The translations under genes were made by a program, and so were the position numbers. Shown here in pieces: positions 55,100 to 64,000 of a DNA stretch of 64,000 bases. Source of the DNA: Oscheius onirici (Eukaryota; Nematoda; Chromadorea; Rhabditida; Rhabditidae); contig OW051469.1 of the NCBI GenBank assembly GCA_932521025.1, forward strand, positions 2,926,398 through 2,990,397, in the 5' to 3' direction. Positions within the stretch are counted from its first letter, which is position 1. Every line of letters starts with the position of its first letter. Below the pieces are notes generated by a model. That model was not told the origin of the DNA. It saw only the letters and a program-made list of their open reading frames with translations, and searched no databases.

Positions 55100-56303
55100 T
55101 TAGTAACTTTGCGTCTTCACAGTCTTCTCGTCAAAAATGACGAAATGTACTGCCTCCTTTGTCTGGATTGCAAATTTCTGAAGCTCAATCTTCACAGAAT
55201 TTTCCAAAAAAAAATCACCTGTCTACTTGTCAAAAGCAGTCGTTTGCAGTGAGATAACTGAGCATTCAGGACAAGTTCCCGAATGTGTCTTCCTGTTGGG
55301 AAAAGCTTCCATCTGGATATGACTCCTCCACTGGTTAGACTGTACAGAAAGTCAATGTAAACTGCCACATCTACAGTATACTCTTTGGAAGTGAACTTGA
55401 TCAGATGGATGGGTTTTCTGAGCAGACTCTGTGAAAAAAAAGACTCTTACCTAGCCGATGAGGGAGAGAAAACAGCGCAGATCTGTAGAGACTTGTCAAA
55501 AACTACAGTAGCTTCCTGGCTGTGAGAGACTAGCCTCATCTTCTCCTGAAGTTACTGTTACTGTCTCTCAGTCTCTCCAACTCACAAATTTGAACTCAAA
55601 AAACTCATAGTTCAGTGGACTGTCTACTTCAGCTACTTGCAGTCCTCTAGCCACTGAGACGATATAATTGGAGCCCATGAGTCTGGCACTGCATACGATA
55701 TCCAGAAGGGGTGAGAGACTACAATATCTGAGTTCTGGATCTTCAGAGGGAGAGTCACTGAACCAACAGTTTTGGTCCCTCTTTTCCAATCCTGAAGACT
55801 TGTCCCTTCTCTGTACAGTACCCAAATCCGTCTGGGAAGAAGACAGTCGAACAGATGTCCTGACCGCTGGAATCCGAACACTTTCCCTCATAAAGACTCT
55901 CTCAAACCTGATCCTGTTCTTTTCTTCCAAAGTGGTCACATTAAAGAAGGCTAGCGATCCGCCTCCCAACACCTATAACCTGTCTGTTAGCTTCAAAGAG
56001 GGCCCGACTACCGCAACATGGTCTCCCTCACTTTCCAGACAATAGCTGGTGTCTGCTTTGAAGTTGTCGATTTTTTGAGAGTCGCTTTTCTGAAAAGAGT
56101 AACTGTCGGTTGTGAGTCAAGGGGGTGCTTGAAGTTTGAAGACAGAGTGAGGACGAGTAACGGTAACATTGACAGGGACAGGGACTCACCAGTAGATTGA
56201 CAAAGCTCCTCAGTTCCAGTATCAAATCCTTTCCACACCTCAGTAGTAAGACGAAAGTTTTCTGAAAGTGTTTATTCAACCAGCCCCCAAGTTGTTTTGA
56301 CAT
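55100..56303 (-). CDS. Unassigned 319-residue protein, beta-rich
   Basis: Minus-strand exons 56190-56303, 56012-56089, 55586-55972, 55451-55545, 55219-55426 and 55100-55177 total 960 nt. A 39-nt intron (55973-56011) removes an in-frame TAG and restores EGDHVAVLGGGSLAFFNV, a strand-turn-strand pattern reminiscent of a WD-like propeller blade. Other such segments are CSARLMGSNYIVSVARGLQV and SLQICAVFSPSSA. The N-terminus is helical (MSKQLGGWLNKHFQ, LILELRSFVNLL). I could not assign a family. It is convergent with the 88-residue gene. The acceptor at 55427 (AGAG) was chosen by phase. Confidence 0.65.
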
Positions 56304-56866
56304 TAGTTCCTATTCGGGGTGACCTTGCAATTGGCGCGCCTACCTACCTGCCATTACTCCTGTCACCCATCTCTTGCGCGCTCGGTCAGCCGACTGTCTC
56401 TCTCCGCCTCGACAAATCCAAAAAGTAATGGATATATAACTACAGCGTGTTTCTCGTCGCTGACCTCTTTCCCTTTCGAATCGATTCACCGACGATTTTG
56501 GTTAGGCAGACGGAAGAGATCTCGGCTGTCACTACCGTGTTTGCACTTCCTCAGTTCTCCTTCGCATTCCCTCAACCACCAGACAATGTTCGGATGAGTG
56601 TACTCTCTGCAGCTGGACAGTTTTTACAGTGTTGGACTTCCAGATTCCATTCCAACTGTCTCTGTTTTTATATATCCCTCTGTCCAAGTAAGAATACAAA
56701 AAGAGAGAAGACTACCCGTGCTGAACTTTTTCCCTGAAGACAGCTGCCAGAGGCTTGGCGGTCCGCTTTTTCCGAGCTATGATTTATTGTAGCTAAGCAA
56801 ATAAATCTATTGATTTCAAGGGGTCTCTCAATCTCTTCAATAAACTGTTTCAGTCTGTGGGATGTC
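56304..56866. other. Divergent intergenic region
   Basis: This interval separates the minus-strand 319-residue gene from the plus-strand transferase gene. An acceptor (CTGTTTCAG, ending 56853) lies 13 bases before the transferase start codon, so a 5' exon probably lies here. Two short overlapping frames at 56319-56597 and 56447-56737 look like chance. Confidence 0.4.
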
Positions 56867-58357
56867 ATGATCCGAAAGCTAGCAGGACTCCTGCTACTTC
56901 TCTATTCTCTCTCCATCGCCGGCTATTATGTCTACGTCCTTACTCATGTAGACGCTACTAGGAGAGAGTTCACGACCAAGGTAGCTAATTTATAAACTAG
57001 TTCTCTATCCTTGACCGCACAAATTACTATTTTAGGAGCTGTCCGATGGACCACTGGTTATGAAAGAGCATGTTTTGGTTGGGAAGAGGTTTATGGGACA
57101 GAACACAGGTAGGGAGAGAGACAGAGTCTGAGAGTCTGAGGGACAGAGAGTCTGAGAGTCTGACAGACAGACAGACTCTTCCAGGAAAAGTGGTACCAGT
57201 TCCAAAAGATCAATCCGTTTTACCTACTCTATCCAATGAATTCCTGGACAAATTCACTAGTCTGGCTCAAAAGATACGAGACTCTGGTGAACCTTTTGTC
57301 TACTTCTCCTTCCTGAACCCGGCCTTTGAGAAACTCACTCTCAACTGGCTCTGCAATGTGGCCGAATTCAATGTGAGTACGGAAGGAAAATTCTCATCTA
57401 CTGAACTTTTTTTTTTCAGAACACCCACAACCGAGTCTTGATAGCTGGAACTACTGAGTCTGTCTGCTTTGAGCTCAAGAAACAGTGGCCAAATGTAAGT
57501 TTATGAACCATTTGTGTTGTGCTGTCAAACTGTTGAGTCTGTGGCACGGTTAAACGACATGCCTGTCTAACTGTCGAGACTGCTTCTCAAACTCGAAGGT
57601 TTCAGGTTACCTGCCTCTCCCTGGACCTCAAAAACCTCGACAGTTCATCAGAATGGGGCAGCAAAAAGTACATTCATCTACTGACTATCCGAGCACAGAT
57701 GATGCTCGCTCTAGTCAAGGCAAACGTCTCTTTTGTGCTCTTCGAAACGGATGCCGTCTGGCTGAAGGACCCTTTCCAGTTGTTCCATAACCAGACCCTG
57801 ATCGACGATGCTGATATTGTGGTCCCCGTCAAAGGATACAACAACAAATGGGACGGGTTGGCCTTCTCACCTATGGTTGTCTATGCGACTGATGGGGCCA
57901 AAGAACTGTTCAGAAGACTAGTGGAGATGTTGAAGAAGGATGAGAAGACTTATGATCAGGTGAGAGTCAGAGAGAGACAGAGAGTACTGTAACACCACTG
58001 AGTTCAGGATGTTCTGAACGAACTGTGCAACTCACAGTACAATGGGGTCATCTGCAGACAGTTTCAATGGGAAGAGGTGGCTGACGGGAAATGGTGCGTC
58101 ATTGTAACTGTTACTATTACTGGTACTGTAACTGTCCTGACTCTCCTTCTTCCAGGTTCAAGCTCAGTGACAGAGAGCGTCTCTCTCTTCACCCCTACAT
58201 CGTAAACAACAATTACTACGTCGGCGTACAGAACAAGGAGTCAAGGCAGGCACTGAATGGGCTCTGGTTCCTAACCAAACAGAAGAACTGTCTAAAGAGT
58301 AAGGTCCAGAGAGGACTACAGAGATATAACGGGTTGGAGGAGACGGGTAAACTGTGA
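56867..58357 (+). CDS. Type II membrane nucleotide-diphospho-sugar transferase (PF03407-like)
   Basis: Seven exons, 56867-56980, 57036-57108, 57185-57372, 57420-57494, 57606-57959, 58008-58093 and 58156-58357, give 363 residues. A signal anchor (LLLLLYSLSIAGYYVYVL) follows MIRKLAG. The catalytic domain shows VSFVLFETDAVWLKDP with the E-T-D (DxD-type) metal/nucleotide-sugar motif at about 197-199. NKWDGLAFSP, the QYNGVICRQF segment and HPYIVNNNYYVGVQNKESR fit the nucleotide-diphospho-sugar transferase family that includes plant xylosyltransferases and is expanded in nematodes. It is likely in the Golgi; donor and acceptor sugars are unknown. Intron 57495-57605 contains the ~46-bp repeat; intron 57109-57184 an AGAGTCTGAG tract. 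The stop lies 20 bp from the convergent gene. Confidence 0.9.
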
Positions 58358-58376
58358 TAAACATACGTGTTTGCGA

Positions 58377-59109
58377 TTAAAGATAGCCCGTAGTATTCGT
58401 TGTGTTCCTTTGGTAGCCGGTTTTATACAGAAAGAGCCAGCTTCGGTGGGGTTGGGTTGGAGCCATTGCTCGAGCTGGGAACATTCTGGGGAAAAATAGA
58501 CAGGGTACCTGTTTCTGATGAATTTGGACAGAGAGATAGCGGAGCATGACTTCTAGAGCAGGCTCTGTATAGTCTGGGGAAGCTGAGAGGGGAGGGAGGT
58601 CGACGGAGAAGCCGATTGACTGAAAATGGCTCTGATTCTCCGTTTCTCAGTCCCTCTCACCCTGGCTTTCAGAAACTCCGTCTCACTCTGAACATCATGA
58701 CATTTCAACTGTCCCATATCGGTCTGGACTTCAACTTCTTCCAGTCGAATGACACTGAAATCTTGCCGTTCTTCCAATTCTACATTGTTAAGAAAAGGTG
58801 TGGGAAAACATACCCTCCAGTCACCACAGTTGGTACTTCAGTAGATGGAGGCAGATCCAATAGAACTACAGCTGGTGAAACTGTTAGGACAACAGTAGTT
58901 GTCTTCTTGACATTGTGGAGGGGACAATCATCGTCAGAATCTTCCAAAGAAGACAAAGAATCTGAAAGACATTTGAGAGGTTCAGTGGCTTTTCCACGAT
59001 AATCAGGGGAGCTCTGGAGACTAATTGAAGTCCCTCTGCAATTCTGCTTCGAGACTCCAATTCTCTTCAAGATTTGTTTTTTCTCCTGTTCGGGTGGGCT
59101 GAACTCCAT
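58377..59109 (-). CDS. Unassigned 210-residue protein
   Basis: Minus-strand exons 58814-59109, 58661-58754 and 58377-58619 total 633 nt with closing phases. The introns are 59 and 41 nt with good donors (GTATGT, GTGAGA) and TTTCAG acceptors. The first exon is Ser/Asp/Thr rich (SLSSLEDSDDDCP) and includes Val/Thr-rich runs. The second has EEVEVQTDMGQ and then KCHDVQSETEF. The last has GFSVDLPPLSASPDYTEP. A 23-base segment with GT-AG ends in the last exon (GTACCC...CCCCAG) could be a very short alternative intron that changes the C-terminus. No domain is recognised. It is likely disordered. Confidence 0.55.
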
Positions 59110-61492
59110 TAGGCTTTCAATGGGGCGAGATAGAAAGACGTAGAAAGAACGAGAGGCATGGTAAAACTACATGACTGTCTAACTGTGGAGTCTGTGGTAT
59201 GGTAAAACGATGTGACTATCTAACTGTCGAGGATGTAGCTCTCGATAAACAACATGACTGTCTAATTGTCAAGTCTGTGGCCTAATTCTAAAAGAAATGA
59301 GAAATAATTAAACCGACCAGAGTCCATACGCTGTGGCAGGTGCCCTGGCTACAAATCTGTTCTCTGAAGCGTATTTCCTCCCAATCCGAACCACCTGTTT
59401 TGGGCACATTTTGATCCCAATTGGCAAAAAAACTCCTAGATTGTGGGCCCCTCTCCTTCCCCAGAGACTAGTGTCTCTAAATCCAAACAACGAGACGAAA
59501 ATTTGGGGGCTCGTCTTCTTCTTCTTCTCCTGATAGCTGTTTTTTGGGCACCAGAACCTGGTTGGCTTTCTATCTATTTCACTATTTTGGCTTTGCTGCC
59601 CACGTAAAATGTATTACTCTCTCTCCTGGAGAGAAAGCACACGCGGCGACAAATACCCTCGTTGTTTTTACCTGAAGCAAGCCGCCGAAGCGAGCCAATT
59701 CGGGTAAACCTTAGCAGGCCTTTGGTCTCTTTAGCCTCCAGTGATTCTGTTTGTGGACGTTGTAGCAGTGACCGAGTTTTTCTAGGCTGGAAAATGATTA
59801 CGCTCCTGCCTCTCTGTTGACCTAATTCATATTACTAAACCACAGTCTCCACAGTTAGACAGTCATATCGTTTTCCTAGCATTGAACAAGCCACAGACTC
59901 CACAGTTAGACAGTCGTCGTTTTCCTTCCTATCTTGGTTGCTCGCTCTATGTTCTCTGACCTTCCCCTCTATGAACATGACTTTTTACATTTTTGCATTT
60001 CTTAGTAGATACAAAACAATAACACTCCCCATTTCTTTTCTCTACAGACATCATAGGGGATTTTCTGTGTAAACGACATGATTGTAACTGTCGAGTCTGT
60101 GGTTTGATAGAAGAGCACAGACTCGACAGTCTATTCAAAGCTCATAGTACTTCAAAACAGCCGTGTTTTCAATACCGCCTTGACCATAGTTTCTTCCACT
60201 CCCTTCCCTCCACTTCCACGGCCAGCTGTTCGCCTCCCTTTAATCTCTTCCTCTTTGCTCTCACCCTCAATTTCACCCCGAGCGAGCAGGCAAGCGTTCC
60301 ATCGGAATGCATCATGAGCTCACCTGGGTGGATATCTCGTTTCAAGAGCACGAATACTTTACAGCCACGCTTGTTCCGGTGCGAAGAAACACACTTTTGC
60401 GTGTCCTGTTTCTTCTTTCTTTGAGGAAAAAGAGGGCAACTTTAAGACCAATTAGCGCCGAGTTGATCCGCCGCGGACTCTCTTTTCAACGGGACGGGCC
60501 ACCTTGGCTCTTCCTGTCCTCCCGAAAAGATTCTTTACACTCGTCTTTGAATCTCAAAGGTTATGTTATGTGTTCTTTCTCTATCGGAGTCCAATCCCGC
60601 TTCCCCACAATCTGTCATATGCCGAACACTTTCAGAGAGTCAGAGAGACAGACATACAGACTTCTCCCAATCAATCGATCACTCTTGCACAAGCTTCTAT
60701 AAATCATAGCTGACGGTGCGGAAGAACACGACCGCCATAAACTTCCCAAGTCAGCTGTTCTTCGGGAAAAAAGCTCAGCACGTGTAGTCTTCTCTTCTTT
60801 ACTCCTCTCTTTCAAAGCACAAACTCGTAAGCTCGATTAGGCTTGAGAAGATTTATGGGAGCGGCGGCAGGGACTGTTGTGGTTAGTGGGTCAGTTAACT
60901 TGACAGCTAGATAAGAGTCTTGCTGTCTTTCAATTTCTCTGTCTCTCTCTGTTCCTTGTCCTTAATCTGCCCTTTCAAAATCAAAACCTCACTTGACACA
61001 TCAACTTTCCCAAGAGACGGGCAATTAGGATTATCGGAGTGTAGTAGAGAGACAGAGAGGGCAATGTATCAGCTGTTTCCTCTCCTCAATTTGTTGTTTC
61101 ATAATCTTCGGGGTTCTCCGTCCCTCTCTCCCCCACTGTTGACAGTCAATTAAACATCAGAGAAGATCTTTTTCCTAGACCCCTTTGTGATGAGAGCTTT
61201 TGAAAAAGATGAGGAAAGAAATTGATCTTTCAACTTTCTCCCCGGCTCCTCCTATTTTTATTTCTGGCTCTTCTTCGAAGCCACAGACTCGGCAATTAGA
61301 CAGTTATGTCGGTTCACCAATGCTACAGCCTCGACAGTTAGACAGCAATGTAGTTTTAAGTTCTAATTCTAAGAAAAGCCCTGCACACCTGATCCTAATT
61401 TATGCCATGTCTAGGTTTTTCCCGTCACCCCATTGCTCATTCAAGAATTCTCTTCTCTCTTTTACTCTATCCTTTTTACTGATCCTGTTCAG
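59110..61492. other. Repeat-rich intergenic region
   Basis: Holds three tandem plus-orientation copies of the ~46-bp repeat (59165-59285) and further copies near 59845-59910, 60065-60125 and 61285-61350 in both orientations. Short frames around 59308-59533, 60104-60713 and 60920-61153 have no domain or splice support. I see no gene. Confidence 0.4.
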
Positions 61493-61637
61493 ATGGAGAC
61501 TCCAGACGCCCGATCGATCAATTCTGACTGGGACAGTCTATCCCTAGAAGAAAGTCCTCATGTGGCGTTCAGTGTTCCTCCAATCGAAATCACCAGAACT
61601 ACACCCGTTCCAGACGACAGACATCTGATAAGTTTGG
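61493..61637 (+). CDS. Candidate first coding exon of a gene (partial)
   Basis: An acceptor (CCTGTTCAG) is followed at once by ATG, 48 codons (METPDARSINSDWDSLSLEE at the start) and a donor GTGAGC, ending in phase 1. Composition (acidic, Ser/Pro) is like an N-terminus of an intracellular protein. I could not find a following exon with the right phase; the nearest plausible acceptors lead to stops within a few codons. The rest may lie beyond a long intron or outside the window. Confidence 0.35.
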
Positions 61638-61815
61638 GTGAGCTGTTTTTTCTCCGGGGTTACAGAAACTTCACGGTCCAGGGGATGGCCCTTCCTCCAA
61701 AGAACTTTTTGATATCTCTCCTACTGTTTTGATTTTTTTCAGTAGTCAGGGTGAGAGACAGAGTGAGACAATCAGTCACTCGCAGTATCTGTTCAGTGAA
61801 TCTTGAAGGAGTATT

Positions 61816-62367
61816 CTATCTCTTTAGTTCAGTCAGTAGAACTTGGTAATTTTCCAGTTTCCCCTCCCTGAGCTCTACCAAATGTTTTTGGATTGGCGAC
61901 AAATTGACGTGGCGGTCATAAAAGTCGTTATGCGATTCTTTCCCTGCCTCACCCTCTAGGCAACCAGAGGTTATTCTAGGTTTTTGTTGCCTGGATCTCT
62001 GCCTCTGTCCCTGTCTGTCCAATATTTTCCCCTCCTCCTTGTTGGCAGCAATTAATAGCCCGGGTGGTCCCATCCCTCTAGGGATGGGAGTCAAAAGTCT
62101 CTTCCCACTCCCATTACCTTTCCCAAAGTCTCTATTCTGCTCCACCAAATTGTTGCAAGCTCCCTCGGGATAGCCATCCCGGGATTTCACCTTAATCTTT
62201 TCAATTGGGGGCTCTCTTTGAGCATCCAAAGTAGGAGTGAGACCCGTCCTTATGTCATTATTTCCGAAAGAGAAAGCACAGGAAATGCTGGGGGTCCGCC
62301 TTCTTGGAGTGGATCTTTTCTCACGCTTCAGCGAATTTTCCTCTATTTTTGCTTCATTCCAGGTGAT
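61816..62367 (-). CDS. Candidate C-terminal coding exon, unassigned (partial)
   Basis: The minus strand is open for 184 codons from an acceptor (GTCTACCACAG at 62368) to TAG at 61816-61818, and the frame is also open further upstream. Composition is plausible for protein: basic and Pro-rich (REKRSTPRRRTPS), a Gly/Pro-rich part (IPRGMGPPGLLIAANKE) and a helical end (IQKHLVELREGKLENYQVLL). The upstream exons were not found, and no domain is recognised. A chance open frame of this length is possible but unlikely at this base composition. Confidence 0.4.
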   Translation of the reverse strand: MTWNEAKIEENSLKREKRSTPRRRTPSISCAFSFGNNDIRTGLTPTLDAQREPPIEKIKVKSRDGYPEGACNNLVEQNRDFGKGNGSGKRLLTPIPRGMGPPGLLIAANKEEGKILDRQGQRQRSRQQKPRITSGCLEGEAGKESHNDFYDRHVNLSPIQKHLVELREGKLENYQVLLTELKR

Positions 62368-62736
62368 CTGTGGTAGACCTACAGACAGAGACAGAGTACA
62401 CAATCTCAGCCTCCGTATTCCTTGAGCATAAAATAATTTCGGCGCAAGTGTCCTTGGGGACAGTGCGGGGGCTCCCTTTCTCTCTTGCATGTCGTCAGTC
62501 CGGCTACGGGTTTTTCTATTCTTTTACTCACCGCGGACGTCTCTACCTTTAAACAACCCACGGCTCTCTAGTTTTCTATGCATTAGGTCACAATTCAGGG
62601 GGGAGAGGGGGCTCATTCATTTAGGGTAGGCTGACCAAGTAAACAAGCACACACCTTTCTGTTTTCCTTGATTACTTACCCCTTTTTTTTCTTGTGAACG
62701 CATTAATAAGGAAAACCAAAAAGGCAAAATCCCCCC

Positions 62737-62815
62737 TTTCATCCGGGAATCGAACCCACGTTGTTTGGACTGTAATCTAGCGCTTTAACCACTAAGCCTA
62801 ACCACTAAAATTTTG
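62737..62815 (-). repeat. tRNA-like sequence
   Basis: The minus strand shows GGCTTAGTGGTTAAAGCGC (A box), an anticodon-arm region CTAGATTACAGTCC, and a perfect B box GGGTTCGATTCCC. The anticodon stem does not pair, so it is likely a tRNA pseudogene or the head of a SINE. TAGTGGTTAGGCTTAGTGGTTA contains an internal duplication of the A-box start. Confidence 0.5.
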
Positions 62816-62917
62816 CGCATTTTCGGAAATCTTCTACATTTCTGAGGTTCTTTTTAAGCATGATGCTCTTTTCGTTCCGTCTTTTACGTCAATTAAACAT
62901 AATTTTTCAAGGTTTTC

Positions 62918-62965
62918 ATGTTTTGCAAAGTTGTTTTCCACCTGATCTACAACTTTGCAAAACAT
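62918..62965. repeat. Perfect 17-bp inverted repeat (ATGTTTTGCAAAGTTGT)
   Basis: The arms are 62918-62934 and 62949-62965 with a 14-base loop. The same words form the hairpin at 17018-17052, and the downstream flanks share CAAAACATCA-like and AGAAAAAGGAG-like strings. This is a second copy of the same dispersed element. Confidence 0.75.
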
Positions 62966-64000
62966 CACAAAAGCAGAAACTGCTTTCTTGAGCCAGAAAA
63001 AGGAGGCTTTTAAGATCTTGTTTCCAACTTCATGAATGAAAAAAAAAATTACTTACACTTTAGAGACTTTAAAAATCAGTTTTTAGACGATTACTTCAGC
63101 TCAAAAACAATTTTTTCTAATAAATTTCCACTTCCTTTCTTTCTCTAAAAAGCGCCGAAAATCGCCTCTTCCAACTTGTCATTCATTCCGTGAGGAGAGG
63201 GGCTCAAATCCCCTCTGGAGGAGAGAGAATCTCTGAATTTTTGACTCTTGACTCTACAGAGAAATTCCGCTTGTTTTTGTCCCTTCTCAGCAAAACAAAA
63301 TGTCTACTAGAGGCAGCCAAGATCACACACCTGTTGCAGCCTACCCTCCTCTCTGCCTCTGCTTTTCAGCCCCAATACCCTCACCCTCGTAAAATTTGCT
63401 GTTTTCTAACTTTTCACAGCTTATTTTTGAACCTCTTTCTGTTCGTTTCGAGGCCCATTTACAACAATTTAGTACGCAAAAAGTAGATACGCCAATTTGG
63501 GAACGTCCTAAATTGACGGGTCTCGAAACGAATGGCAACAGGTTACGGTATCGCCCCAATAGACTGAGGCCAAATATTTCCCGGCACAGACCTTTAAATT
63601 CCGTTAGTGACGGGACCCATTGATTCAACGATAACGACATAGGAGTGTTGGATACCCAGCCAAAAACAATTTTTGCCTTGTTTCGAGTCGTTTGGTTTTC
63701 TGTCCATGTTTTTTCCTTTCTTTTTTTAAGTGTTTATAAAAAAATGTGACACATTCGCATTCTCGTCCAGAAGACGAGATTGAAGAGTAAACTTTAAACA
63801 ATTTATACTCCCCAATAGTCTTGATGGCTGTTGAACCAGCCCCAAAGATTCTCCCAGTTTTCGAGAACTTTCTAGGAATTCTAATCATTCTAGTTGGGGC
63901 AAGGTCCTATCAATTTCCCTAGATTCTCCTAAAAAGATTTTTGATTCCTTCTCTCTCTTTTCTCAGTCTCCCAGGCATCTCACTCTATCATATTTGAGTT
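62966..64000. other. Terminal region without a supported gene
   Basis: AT-rich sequence with T and A homopolymers and CTCTCTC runs. Short frames at 63190-63486 and 63341-63640 overlap in several phases and have no recognisable domain. Confidence 0.35.

Overview
The window is animal nuclear DNA with spliced genes, and it is most likely from a nematode or another small ecdysozoan. The evidence is spliced coding exons with GT-AG introns, often only 35-60 nt, whose 3' splice sites are usually TTTCAG or TTTTCAG. The gene content is also metazoan: a CREB3-type bZIP factor, a ClC chloride channel, SLC17 and SLC44 transporters, a RagA/B GTPase and a PP6 regulatory subunit. I cannot name the species. 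Exon models were built by hand from splice sites. In the models I call secure, every intron phase closes and the total coding length divides by three.

Layout. 0.3-5.7 kb: CREB3-like bZIP gene (+) with a 3.5-kb first intron. 8.4-13.4 kb: ClC chloride channel (+). 13.4-19.2 kb: repeat-rich DNA with no gene I can support. 19.4-20.9 kb: three-finger C2H2 protein (+). 21.1-22.1 kb: large imperfect inverted repeat around the first exon of a small signal-anchor protein gene (21.7-22.3 kb, +). 22.3-24.5 kb: SLC17-type transporter (-). 24.8-26.2 kb: repeats, then a 200-N assembly gap. 26.4-31.1 kb: an odd stretch with an unassigned many-exon gene whose introns would be tiny, a short broken reading frame, and a decayed dUTPase copy (-) with a poly-C tract and a perfect hairpin in its tail.

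32.3-35.2 kb: SLC44 choline-transporter-like gene (+). 35.6-36.6 kb: frameshifted CK1/TTBK-like kinase pseudogene (-). 36.8-38.8 kb: RagA/B GTPase (-) carrying a MITE in intron 1. 39.2-43.0 kb: SAPS-domain PP6 regulatory subunit (-). 44.0-46.8 kb: SAS10/UTP3 (+). 47.0-51.9 kb: unassigned 671-residue protein (+). 53.9-54.5 kb: LINE fragment (-). 54.5-55.0 kb: 88-residue protein (+), convergent with an unassigned 319-residue protein at 55.1-56.3 kb (-). 56.9-58.4 kb: type II membrane nucleotide-diphospho-sugar transferase (+), convergent with an unassigned 210-residue protein at 58.4-59.1 kb (-). 61.5-62.4 kb: two partial gene candidates.

The recognised genes are mostly unrelated housekeeping functions: amino-acid sensing at TORC1 (Rag), PP6 targeting, SSU-processome function (SAS10), and anion, choline and organic-anion transport. 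They do not form one pathway. The distinctive content is the repeat landscape: CTGTCTCT tracts inside introns, a dispersed ~46-bp unit with core GACTGTCTAACTGTCGAGTC seen from about 32 kb onward, tRNA-derived SINEs (one with an 11-bp target-site duplication), a MITE, a LINE remnant and several perfect hairpins.
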